A stretch of 6,354 nucleotides of DNA from a bacterium UBP3_UBA1247 (GTDB taxonomy: Bacteria > UBA3054), in the NCBI GenBank assembly GCA_002308555.1, contig DBWD01000059.1:3607-9960 (forward strand), given 5' to 3'. Positions within the stretch are counted from its first letter, which is position 1, and each line of letters opens with the position of its first letter. Below, one piece after another: positions 1-5,749 of the stretch. The position numbers were made by a program, and so were the translations under genes. The notes below the pieces were generated by a model that made no database searches, had not been told where the DNA came from, and saw nothing but the letters and a program-made list of their open reading frames with translations.

Positions 1-882
1 CTGTCCCTGATGGACGCCGGCGTCCCCATCGACGCCCCCGTGGCTGGCATCTCCGTCGGCCTGGTGGCTGACGACAACGAATACACCCTCATCACCGACA
101 TCGTGGGCGACGAGGACCATTACGGACACATGGACTTCAAGGTTGCCGGCTCCAAAAAAGGCGTCACCGGCGTCCAGGTCGACCTGAAAGTGGAAGGCCT
201 GCCCGTGGATCTTCTGCCCGCCATCTTCGAGAGAGCCCGCAGCGCCAGGCTCCGCATCCTGGACATCATGGCCCAGGAACTGCCCGCGCCGCGTCCGGAA
301 CTCTCCCCGCTGGCTCCCAAGATCCTGACCATCAAGATCCCGGTTGACAAGATCGGCGCCCTCATAGGCCCCGGCGGCAAGAACGTCCGCGCCATCCAGG
401 AACAGACCGGCACCACGATCAGCATCGAGGACGACGGCACGGTCCAGATCGCCGGCGACTCCCTCGAGATCGCCCAGGCCGGCAAGGAAGTCATCGAAAG
501 CATGATGGCCACCGCCGAGATCGGCAAGATCTACCGCGGCCCCGTCACCAGGCTCATGACCTTCGGCGCCTTCGTGAAGATCCTTCCCGACGTCGAAGGC
601 ATGGTCCACATCAGCGAGATCAGGGACGAGCGCGTCGACAAGATCGAGGACGTGCTCAAGGAAGGCGACATGGTGGACGTCCGCGTCATCGAGATCGACG
701 ACAAGGGCCGCGTCAACCTCACCATGAAGCACCTGGACGAGCCCTTCGATCCCAGCAAGGTGAAGACCCGCAGCCAGAAAGACAGCGAGCGCCGCGGCTC
801 CCGCGAGGGCGGCCGCGAACGCAGGGGCGGAGACCGCGACAAGCGTCCCCGCCGCCGCCAGGAAGACAACCCGGAAGACTGA
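1..882 (+). CDS. pnp: Polyribonucleotide nucleotidyltransferase (PNPase), C-terminal part, 5' truncated by window
   Basis: PNPase degrades RNA 3' to 5' by phosphorolysis in the cytoplasm, as a trimer. The reading frame is open from base 1, so the gene begins upstream; 293 residues are visible. The fragment starts in the second RNase PH domain with [18 protein letters not shown], a hallmark PNPase stretch. The block [11 protein letters not shown] holds the two aspartates (fragment residues 39 and 45) that match the metal-binding catalytic Asp486 and Asp492 of the E. coli enzyme. A KH domain follows at about residues 108-168 with the GPGG loop at 123-126, then an S1 domain at about 173-244 (FGAFV, then EGMVHISEI). 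The last 49 residues form a hydrophilic tail rich in Arg, Gly, Asp and Glu, which does not resemble the E. coli C-terminus. The stop at 880-882 lies 4 bases before dut, suggesting co-transcription. Family assignment is secure. Confidence 0.98.
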   Translation: MSLMDAGVPIDAPVAGISVGLVADDNEYTLITDIVGDEDHYGHMDFKVAGSKKGVTGVQVDLKVEGLPVDLLPAIFERARSARLRILDIMAQELPAPRPELSPLAPKILTIKIPVDKIGALIGPGGKNVRAIQEQTGTTISIEDDGTVQIAGDSLEIAQAGKEVIESMMATAEIGKIYRGPVTRLMTFGAFVKILPDVEGMVHISEIRDERVDKIEDVLKEGDMVDVRVIEIDDKGRVNLTMKHLDEPFDPSKVKTRSQKDSERRGSREGGRERRGGDRDKRPRRRQEDNPED

Positions 883-886
883 TCTC

Positions 887-1351
887 ATGCCCGGCGAAGT
901 CGACATCCGTTTTTTCAGGACGGAAGGGACGGAAGACCTGCCCCTCCCGTCCTACCAGACGGAAGGCTCCAGCGGACTGGATGTCTGCGCCGCCAACGCC
1001 GCGGACGTGGTCCTGGCTCCCGGAGCCTTCGCCATGATCCCCACCGGGCTCAAGGCCGCCGTTCCGGCGGGCTATGAGATCCAGGTGAGGCCCAGGAGCG
1101 GCCTGGCCGCCAAGCACGGCATAGGCGTCGTCAACGGCCCCGGGACGGTGGATTCCGACTATCGCGGCGAGATCCGGGTCATCCTGATCAACTTCGGGAA
1201 AGAGCCCTTCGCGGTGACCCGCGGCATGCGCGTGGCCCAGTTCGTGGTCCAGAAAGTCGAGCGGGCGAAGGTCTCCCTCTGCGAAAGCGAGGAGGACCTG
1301 GGAAAGACCGAACGGGGCGAAGGCGGTTTCGGACACACAGGAATATTGTAA
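887..1351 (+). CDS. dut: dUTP diphosphatase (dUTPase), trimeric type
   Basis: The enzyme hydrolyses dUTP to dUMP and pyrophosphate, keeping uracil out of DNA and supplying dUMP for thymidylate synthesis. At 154 residues it has the normal length of homotrimeric dUTPases. All five family motifs are present in order: motif 1 SSGLDVCA (28-35), motif 2 RPRSGLA (68-74), motif 3 [11 protein letters not shown] (86-96) with the expected catalytic Asp89 and the uracil-contacting Tyr92, motif 4 RVAQFVV (115-121), and the P-loop-like motif 5 [10 protein letters not shown] (143-152) with the Phe that stacks on the base. The C-terminus ends three residues after this motif. The ATG at 887 is 4 bases past the pnp stop, with GGAAG at 873-877 inside pnp as a plausible ribosome binding site, so translation is probably coupled to pnp. 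Nothing suggests loss of activity. Confidence 0.97.
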   Translation: MPGEVDIRFFRTEGTEDLPLPSYQTEGSSGLDVCAANAADVVLAPGAFAMIPTGLKAAVPAGYEIQVRPRSGLAAKHGIGVVNGPGTVDSDYRGEIRVILINFGKEPFAVTRGMRVAQFVVQKVERAKVSLCESEEDLGKTERGEGGFGHTGIL

Positions 1352-1360
1352 AATTATATT
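1330..1360 (+). promoter_or_regulatory. Weak possible sigma-70-type promoter in the dut end and following spacer
   Basis: The only AT-rich spacer in the first half of the window follows dut. TATATT at 1355-1360 matches the -10 consensus at five of six positions, and CGGACA at 1330-1335 matches the -35 consensus at four of six, but with a long 19-base gap. A transcript starting near 1367 would have a leader of about 40 bases before the 1410 start codon. It could give the envelope genes their own promoter in addition to read-through from pnp-dut. AATAT (1342-1346) and ATATT (1356-1360) also form a weak inverted repeat. This is a visual match only. Confidence 0.2.
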
Positions 1361-1399
1361 GAAGACAGGACAAGTTCCAAATCAATCAAAACAATAAGC

Positions 1400-1406
1400 G
1401 AGGAAG
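1400..1406 (+). promoter_or_regulatory. Ribosome binding site for the 1410 gene
   Basis: GAGGAAG lies 3 bases upstream of the ATG at 1410; the GAGG core ends 6 bases before it. This is a good Shine-Dalgarno match in an otherwise A-rich leader, and supports this start codon. Confidence 0.75.
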
Positions 1407-1409
1407 ACT

Positions 1410-2942
1410 ATGAAGAAAGTCATGATTTTCACCCTTCTCGTCCTTATTTTCTCAGGCGCCCTCTGGGCCTCCCATGACGAGCCCCCCAAAGTTCTGCAGG
1501 TCAAGAAGACCGTGGGCCAGGTCGAGCAGAGCGGCACCGCCATAACGCTTTACACCCGTCTTTTCGGCCTGGACACCCCCGAGGGCGTCAACGAGTTTTA
1601 CAGCCGTTTCAGGCTCTACGACACCGAGACCGTGGCCAAAGCCGACCGCAGCAACATTCCCCAGCGCGCCAAGGAGATCACCAAGACCAAGAAGTACCGC
1701 GCGATGTACGGCAACGAGATCACGCTGACGGGCGAATATTTCCTGATCACCGGCCCCAGCCACGTCACCACCCTCGTGGAGGAAAAGCACAAAAGAAACG
1801 ACAACAGGGAGCATCTGCAGGAACTGCTGAACGCCGCCGAGTCCAACTACGTGGCCGTCACGGAAAAACTCCTGATCGGCGAATTCATGGACTGGTCCGA
1901 CTATCCCGCCAAGATCTACGTCGTCCCCAACGTCGCCATGTGGCTCAGGCTTAGGAGCAACGAATCCGCCGAGTCCATCGTCGCCAACTGCTGCGTGAAC
2001 GACAGGTCCCGCGAATTCGCGATCCTCGACGACGCCTGCGACGCGGAGTACGTTCCCCAGACCCTCTGCTACGCCATCTCCGAGCAGATCGTGAAGGAAT
2101 ACTGCCGAGTGCTGAGCGGCCGCCCCGATTCCAAGCTTCCCCTTTTCGTCATGACCGGCGTGGCCGGTGAGCTGTCCGGGCTCGAGGCGGTCGTCACGCC
2201 CCCCGATTTCACGCCCAAGCAGGTCGGCGAAGTGACCATCGGCGGCAAGCACGTTAAAGTCAAAAGACCCAAAGTCGGCAAGAAACTGCCCCTGAAGGAA
2301 AAGCGCCTCGTCCCCTTCTCGGAACTCAAGGACACCCAGACGCTGCCCCAGACCCCGGAGCAGAAATATTATTTCCTCTACGAGAGCCGGAGCGTCTTCG
2401 AGGAACTCTGGAAGAACTCCCCCCTGGGCGTTCTGTCGCTCATCCGCTCCCTCTCCCAGGGCCGCAATTTCGACAAGGAATTCAGCCTCTCCTACTGCGA
2501 GATGCAGCGCGGCATCATCGGCACCGCCGTCAAGGAAGCCAAGCCCGGCGACACCAACGTGGTCGTCGTGGGCTCCGCCGACCTGAAGGCTCTGGAAAAA
2601 GCCGCCAACCGCCGCTTCTACGAGCTGACCCAGGAGAAGATGACGAAGGACATCATCGAGGCGAAGAAGGCCAAAGAGAAAGCCGCCGCCGAGAAAGCCG
2701 CTGAGGAAGGCAAAGGCGAGGGCGCCGAACCCGCCAAGGAAGGCGCTGAGAGCGCCGAGAGCGCTGAGCCCGCCAAGGAAAGCGCCGAGCCCGCCGCCGA
2801 GAGCGCCGAGCCCGCCAAGGACGCCCCCGAGGCTCCCGCCGCCGCGGAAAAGGAACCTGAACCCGAGGCCGCCAAAGACGGCGCCGAAACGCCCGCCGCG
2901 GACGCCGAAGCTCCCGCCCCCGAAGTCTCGGAAAGCAAATAA
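1410..2942 (+). CDS. Secreted protein of unknown function, diverged peptidase-MA/DUF1570-like, Ala/Glu/Pro-rich tail (paralog A)
   Basis: I do not recognise a named family. The 510-residue product begins with a Sec signal peptide (MKK, hydrophobic stretch to about 19, likely cleavage after LWA at residue 20), so it is exported. The globular part spans about residues 30-410. It contains EYFLITGP (109-116), an IYVVPNV strand (169-175), a helix at about 218-235, LPLFVMTGVAGELSG (243-257) and RNFDKEF (352-358). Their order and spacing recall gluzincin-type peptidases (beta strand with 'seHf', HExxH helix, 'lPxWlxEGlA', 'FDkaF'). However, the helix has no HExxH and the EGlA glutamate is replaced by Thr249, so it should not be an active metallopeptidase. 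Residues from about 412 are charged and helical, becoming a repetitive Ala/Glu/Pro/Lys tail, probably disordered. It aligns along the globular part with the next gene, 47 bases downstream. Export is well supported; the peptidase-like fold is inference. Confidence 0.9.
   Translation: MKKVMIFTLLVLIFSGALWASHDEPPKVLQVKKTVGQVEQSGTAITLYTRLFGLDTPEGVNEFYSRFRLYDTETVAKADRSNIPQRAKEITKTKKYRAMYGNEITLTGEYFLITGPSHVTTLVEEKHKRNDNREHLQELLNAAESNYVAVTEKLLIGEFMDWSDYPAKIYVVPNVAMWLRLRSNESAESIVANCCVNDRSREFAILDDACDAEYVPQTLCYAISEQIVKEYCRVLSGRPDSKLPLFVMTGVAGELSGLEAVVTPPDFTPKQVGEVTIGGKHVKVKRPKVGKKLPLKEKRLVPFSELKDTQTLPQTPEQKYYFLYESRSVFEELWKNSPLGVLSLIRSLSQGRNFDKEFSLSYCEMQRGIIGTAVKEAKPGDTNVVVVGSADLKALEKAANRRFYELTQEKMTKDIIEAKKAKEKAAAEKAAEEGKGEGAEPAKEGAESAESAEPAKESAEPAAESAEPAKDAPEAPAAAEKEPEPEAAKDGAETPAADAEAPAPEVSESK
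2721..2822 (+). repeat. 21-bp imperfect tandem repeat coding for (S/G)AEPAKE units
   Basis: Three directly adjacent 21-bp units at 2760-2780, 2781-2801 and 2802-2822 encode SAEPAKE, SAEPAAE and SAEPAKD. A fourth, related unit at 2721-2741 encodes GAEPAKE and is separated from the others by 18 bases encoding GAESAE. The unit length is a multiple of three, so gain or loss of copies would change tail length without a frameshift. Similar Ala/Glu/Pro-rich but less regular sequence continues to the stop codon. Confidence 0.85.
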
Positions 2943-2977
2943 ACGACTCAGACCACAATCACTTTTCACTATATTTC

Positions 2978-2984
2978 GAGGTGA
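2978..2984 (+). promoter_or_regulatory. Ribosome binding site that fixes the start of the 2990 gene
   Basis: GAGGTGA is a full-length match to the anti-Shine-Dalgarno complement and ends 5 bases before the ATG at 2990. An in-frame GTG at 2981 lies inside this site, so it is the binding site rather than the start codon. Confidence 0.85.
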
Positions 2985-2989
2985 CAGAT

Positions 2990-4621
2990 ATGAAAAAAAA
3001 TCTTTTTTATCTTCTTCTGATCTCCCTTATCGCCGTTTCGATCCCCCTTATGGCGGAGGATGATTTCGAGGATGAGGACGTCCAGTTCGACGACGAAGGC
3101 AACGCCCTGGTCGAAGAGTCCGACGCCGACGAGGAAGAAATCTCAGACGAGTCCGGAAGCGACGCCGCTCCCGCCGCCCCCGCGGTGAGCGAGGAACTGA
3201 AGGAAGAGGAAAAAACGGAACTTCTGGAGGACGCCAAGGAAGGCGCCGGCGCGCTCTCCGAGAGCGACGCCGAGAAAGCCGCCGCCGGCCCCCAGTTCGC
3301 GGCCCCGAAAATGAAGGACTACATGGGCAGGCTGAACGCCAAGGCGGGCAGCGACAGAGGCGCGAAATCCTACTGCAACAAGATCAGCGTCAACTCGGAA
3401 AAAGACATTCAGAACGTTTACAAGCTTTTCCGTCAAAACGACATCAAGCTTCTCAAGCAGGGCGACAGCAATCACTCCGCCCGCCTGAAATCCGCCATGA
3501 AGGGCCAGAAAAAGGCCATCGCGGAAAGCACGCGCTTCATCGCGGTCTATCCCGAGAAGTGCAAGGTCGTGAAGGGCGGCAAGGCCGCGGAAGTCGACAC
3601 CGCCGAGTTCTACGGCATCGACAAGATCCTCTCCGCCGGCGACAGCGCCTTCGAGCGCGCCACGGAAGCCCTGGTCATGACCGACTTCATCAACTGGCTG
3701 GGCAAGCTGAGAGGCAAAGTCTTCTTCGTGACCAAGAGCGAGGACTGGACGATGCTGAAAGGCACCGGTCTGCGCAACTCCCCGGTCCAGACCGTCTACA
3801 ACGCCAAGGGCTACCGCGAATTCTACGTTTTCCTGACCCCCGTCAACAAGGACTGGAACGCCGAGGCCTTCGCCTACGCGGTGGCTTCCGCCGTGCTGGA
3901 CGAGTTTCTGAGCGTCGTGAACCCCCGCGGCTCCGTGAACGAGTTCCTCACCCTGGGCTTCGCCGCCTACTGCAGCGACCTCACCTCCGTCGTCACGGAA
4001 AGCGGCCCGCTGCAGGTCACGCGTTTCCAGGGCAAGCCCGTCACCTACGACGTGCTGCTGAAAGTCAAGTCCGGCTCCCTGCCCTTCAAGTCCCTGCCCC
4101 TGGAAAAGAGCGGCCTCATCAACATGGACCAGTTCGTGAAGAACGGCGCCCCCACCGACAACGCCAAGCTTTACTACTACATGCGCCAGGCCTCCGCCCT
4201 TTACGAATACCTGAGCATCAAGGACGCCCTGCCCACCATCTACCTTATGCGCAAGTCCAAGGAACAGGCCCGCAACTTCGACAAGGATTACGACAACTAT
4301 TTCGCCAGCCTGCACCGCGACTCTTTCATGGGCAAGAAGACCGACGACAAGAAGGACGACAAGAAAGACAAGGACAAAAAGGACAAGAAAGACAAGGAAA
4401 AGGATAAGGATAAGGACAAGGACGCCGAGGGCGAAGGCGACGCCGAAAGCTCCGACATCGGCAGCAACTACAAAACTTTCCGCAACCGCATCCCCTACCT
4501 GGTCTTCTATCCTCTGACCACCGACTCCGTGGCCTCCGACATCGAGGAGCAGCAGAAGAAAGCCAAGAGCCAGAAAGGCGGCAAAAACGAGCCTGCCAAG
4601 CCTTCGAAAAAAGAAAAATAA
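2990..4621 (+). CDS. Secreted protein of unknown function, paralog B of the preceding gene, with acidic N-terminus and Lys/Asp block
   Basis: The product has 543 residues from the ATG at 2990; an in-frame GTG at 2981 would add three residues but overlaps the ribosome binding site. A Sec signal peptide (residues 1-22, likely cleavage after LMA) indicates export. Residues 23-100 are very acidic and Ala/Glu/Asp-rich. The globular part (about 105-445) aligns with the upstream gene: ILSAGDSAFERATEALVMTDFINW (207-236 region) against LLNAAESNYVAVTEKLLIGEF, VFFVTKSEDW against IYVVPNVAMW, LGFAAY (322-327) against TGVAGE, and ARNFDKDY (427-434) against GRNFDKEF. The helix FAYAVASAVLDEF (294-306) stands where gluzincins have HExxH, and Leu322 replaces the expected zinc-ligand Glu, so catalysis is unlikely. 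Residues 449-478 are a Lys/Asp run, followed by a short segment with YLVFYP (503-508) and a Lys-rich end. The function is unknown; export and paralogy are clear. Confidence 0.9.
   Translation: MKKNLFYLLLISLIAVSIPLMAEDDFEDEDVQFDDEGNALVEESDADEEEISDESGSDAAPAAPAVSEELKEEEKTELLEDAKEGAGALSESDAEKAAAGPQFAAPKMKDYMGRLNAKAGSDRGAKSYCNKISVNSEKDIQNVYKLFRQNDIKLLKQGDSNHSARLKSAMKGQKKAIAESTRFIAVYPEKCKVVKGGKAAEVDTAEFYGIDKILSAGDSAFERATEALVMTDFINWLGKLRGKVFFVTKSEDWTMLKGTGLRNSPVQTVYNAKGYREFYVFLTPVNKDWNAEAFAYAVASAVLDEFLSVVNPRGSVNEFLTLGFAAYCSDLTSVVTESGPLQVTRFQGKPVTYDVLLKVKSGSLPFKSLPLEKSGLINMDQFVKNGAPTDNAKLYYYMRQASALYEYLSIKDALPTIYLMRKSKEQARNFDKDYDNYFASLHRDSFMGKKTDDKKDDKKDKDKKDKKDKEKDKDKDKDAEGEGDAESSDIGSNYKTFRNRIPYLVFYPLTTDSVASDIEEQQKKAKSQKGGKNEPAKPSKKEK
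4334..4423 (+). repeat. Purine-rich low-complexity tract coding for a Lys/Asp block
   Basis: Thirty consecutive codons are nearly all AAG/AAA and GAC/GAT, giving residues 449-478 of the upstream-facing secreted protein B. Short units such as AAGGAC, AAGGAT and GACAAG recur, and the coding strand is strongly purine-biased. The encoded segment is probably a flexible charged linker between the globular domain and the C-terminal piece. Confidence 0.8.
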
Positions 4622-4642
4622 CTCAATCAAAACTGACCGATA

Positions 4643-5740
4643 ATGAAAAAAGTTTTTTTGATAATCCTGCTTTTGGGCATCGCCGGTACGGTCGCGATCC
4701 TCTGCGCCACCAGGCGGCCCTTCGAGGAAAAACTGGCGGAAGCGGAAAAGGCGCTTCAGGAAAAGCGCTATTCCGCCGCTTTGCCGACCTTTAAAAAAGC
4801 GGTCAAAAAATACGAAAAGAACCCCTCTTCCAAAGCCGACGCGCTCTACAAGCAGGCTCTCTGCGAGACCGCCCTGGGCAAGCCGGACAAGGAGACCTGG
4901 GAAAGCGTCCTGAAGGAGCACCAGAATCCCGACGTCCAGGCCAGGGCCGAATTCGAGCTCATCGCCTTCGCCCCGGACAAGGCCGCCGCCAAGAAAGCCT
5001 TCAGCGAGAAATATCCCAAGAACGAGGCTTCCAAAGGCTTCCTGCTTGAAAGCCTGAACGCCGCCAGCGCCAAGGGCGACACCCAGAACGCCGACGCCAT
5101 ACGCCAGGCTCTCATAGACGGCTTCCCCCAGAGCGCCGAAGCCAGGCAGGCCGAGGCCTACATCGGCGACAGGAACATCTCGGAACTGAGGGAAGCGAAG
5201 CTTTCCTTCATCACCAACCACGTGGTCCGCTCCGGCGAGATACTGAACGCCATCGCCCGCAAATACAAGACCACGGCCGACTCCATCCTCTTCGTCAACA
5301 AGCTCAACAACGACCGCATCAGGATCAACCAGCGGCTGAGGATAGACCTTTCCAGCTATCTCATCGACGTCTCCATCCCGGAGTTCAAGCTCAGGCTTTA
5401 CAGGATCTGGGACGGCCAGACCAATTTCTTCAAGAGCTATCCCTGCGGCACCGGCAAGAACGACAACACCCCCAGGGGCGACTTCATCGTCAACCTGAAG
5501 CAGAAGGAGCCTGTCTGGTACAAGGACAACTCCAAGCCCATCCCCTACGGCGATCCCGAGAACGCGCTGGGCACCCGCTGGATGGCCATCAGCTCCCCGG
5601 GCTTCGGCATCCACGGCACCTGGGAGCCCGACACCGTCGGCAAAGCCAGCAGCGCCGGCTGCGTGAGGCTCAGGAACGAGGACGTGGAGGAACTCTACTC
5701 CCTCGTCAAGGAAGGGACGCCCGTCCATATCCACGACTGA
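4643..5740 (+). CDS. L,D-transpeptidase (YkuD fold) with N-terminal membrane segment, TPR-like helices and LysM
   Basis: Enzymes of this family act outside the inner membrane on peptidoglycan, making 3-3 cross-links or attaching proteins to stem peptides. The 365-residue product has a hydrophobic N-terminus (4-20), serving as membrane anchor or signal peptide, then TPR-like helices (about 26-80) and further helices to about 185. A LysM domain follows at about 192-235 (HVVRSGEILNAIARKYKT, then NQRLRI), and a YkuD domain at about 240-364. The catalytic signature is HGT at 324-326 and SAGCVRL at 337-343, with nucleophile Cys340 and Arg342; the usual SHGC His is Ala338. Cys21 follows AIL, a poor lipobox because Leu is at -1. 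The ATG at 4643 is 21 bases after the previous stop and has no clear Shine-Dalgarno site, so translation may be coupled to the upstream gene. Family assignment is secure; the specific substrate is not known. Confidence 0.93.
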   Translation: MKKVFLIILLLGIAGTVAILCATRRPFEEKLAEAEKALQEKRYSAALPTFKKAVKKYEKNPSSKADALYKQALCETALGKPDKETWESVLKEHQNPDVQARAEFELIAFAPDKAAAKKAFSEKYPKNEASKGFLLESLNAASAKGDTQNADAIRQALIDGFPQSAEARQAEAYIGDRNISELREAKLSFITNHVVRSGEILNAIARKYKTTADSILFVNKLNNDRIRINQRLRIDLSSYLIDVSIPEFKLRLYRIWDGQTNFFKSYPCGTGKNDNTPRGDFIVNLKQKEPVWYKDNSKPIPYGDPENALGTRWMAISSPGFGIHGTWEPDTVGKASSAGCVRLRNEDVEELYSLVKEGTPVHIHD

Positions 5741-5749
5741 CAGGAAAGA

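Noticed and set aside
1452..2969. A 505-codon open frame on the - strand opposite secreted protein A
   Set aside because: The translation is a Gly/Leu/Phe-rich mirror of the sense codons with no domain, and the sense strand has a signal peptide, ribosome binding site and a paralog.
2970..2975. TATATT as a -10 box for protein B
   Set aside because: A start about 7 bases downstream would exclude most of the ribosome binding site from the transcript, and no -35 match lies at the right distance.
2981..2992. GTG at 2981 as the start of protein B
   Set aside because: It falls within the GAGGTGA ribosome binding site, and the ATG at 2990 has ideal spacing and gives a cleaner signal peptide (MKKN).
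3559..4407. A 282-codon + strand open frame inside protein B in another register
   Set aside because: It is Arg/Gln/His-rich, has no start context of its own, and is a by-product of GC-rich codons in the real frame.
4646..4659. A6-G-T7 inverted repeat as an intrinsic terminator
   Set aside because: It has no GC stem, lies within the coding start of the transpeptidase, and is explained by Lys-Lys-Val-Phe codons.
4694..4705. Lipoprotein signal at Cys21 of the transpeptidase
   Set aside because: The residues before Cys are A-I-L; Leu at -1 does not fit the usual Gly/Ala/Ser, so a membrane anchor or ordinary signal peptide is more likely.
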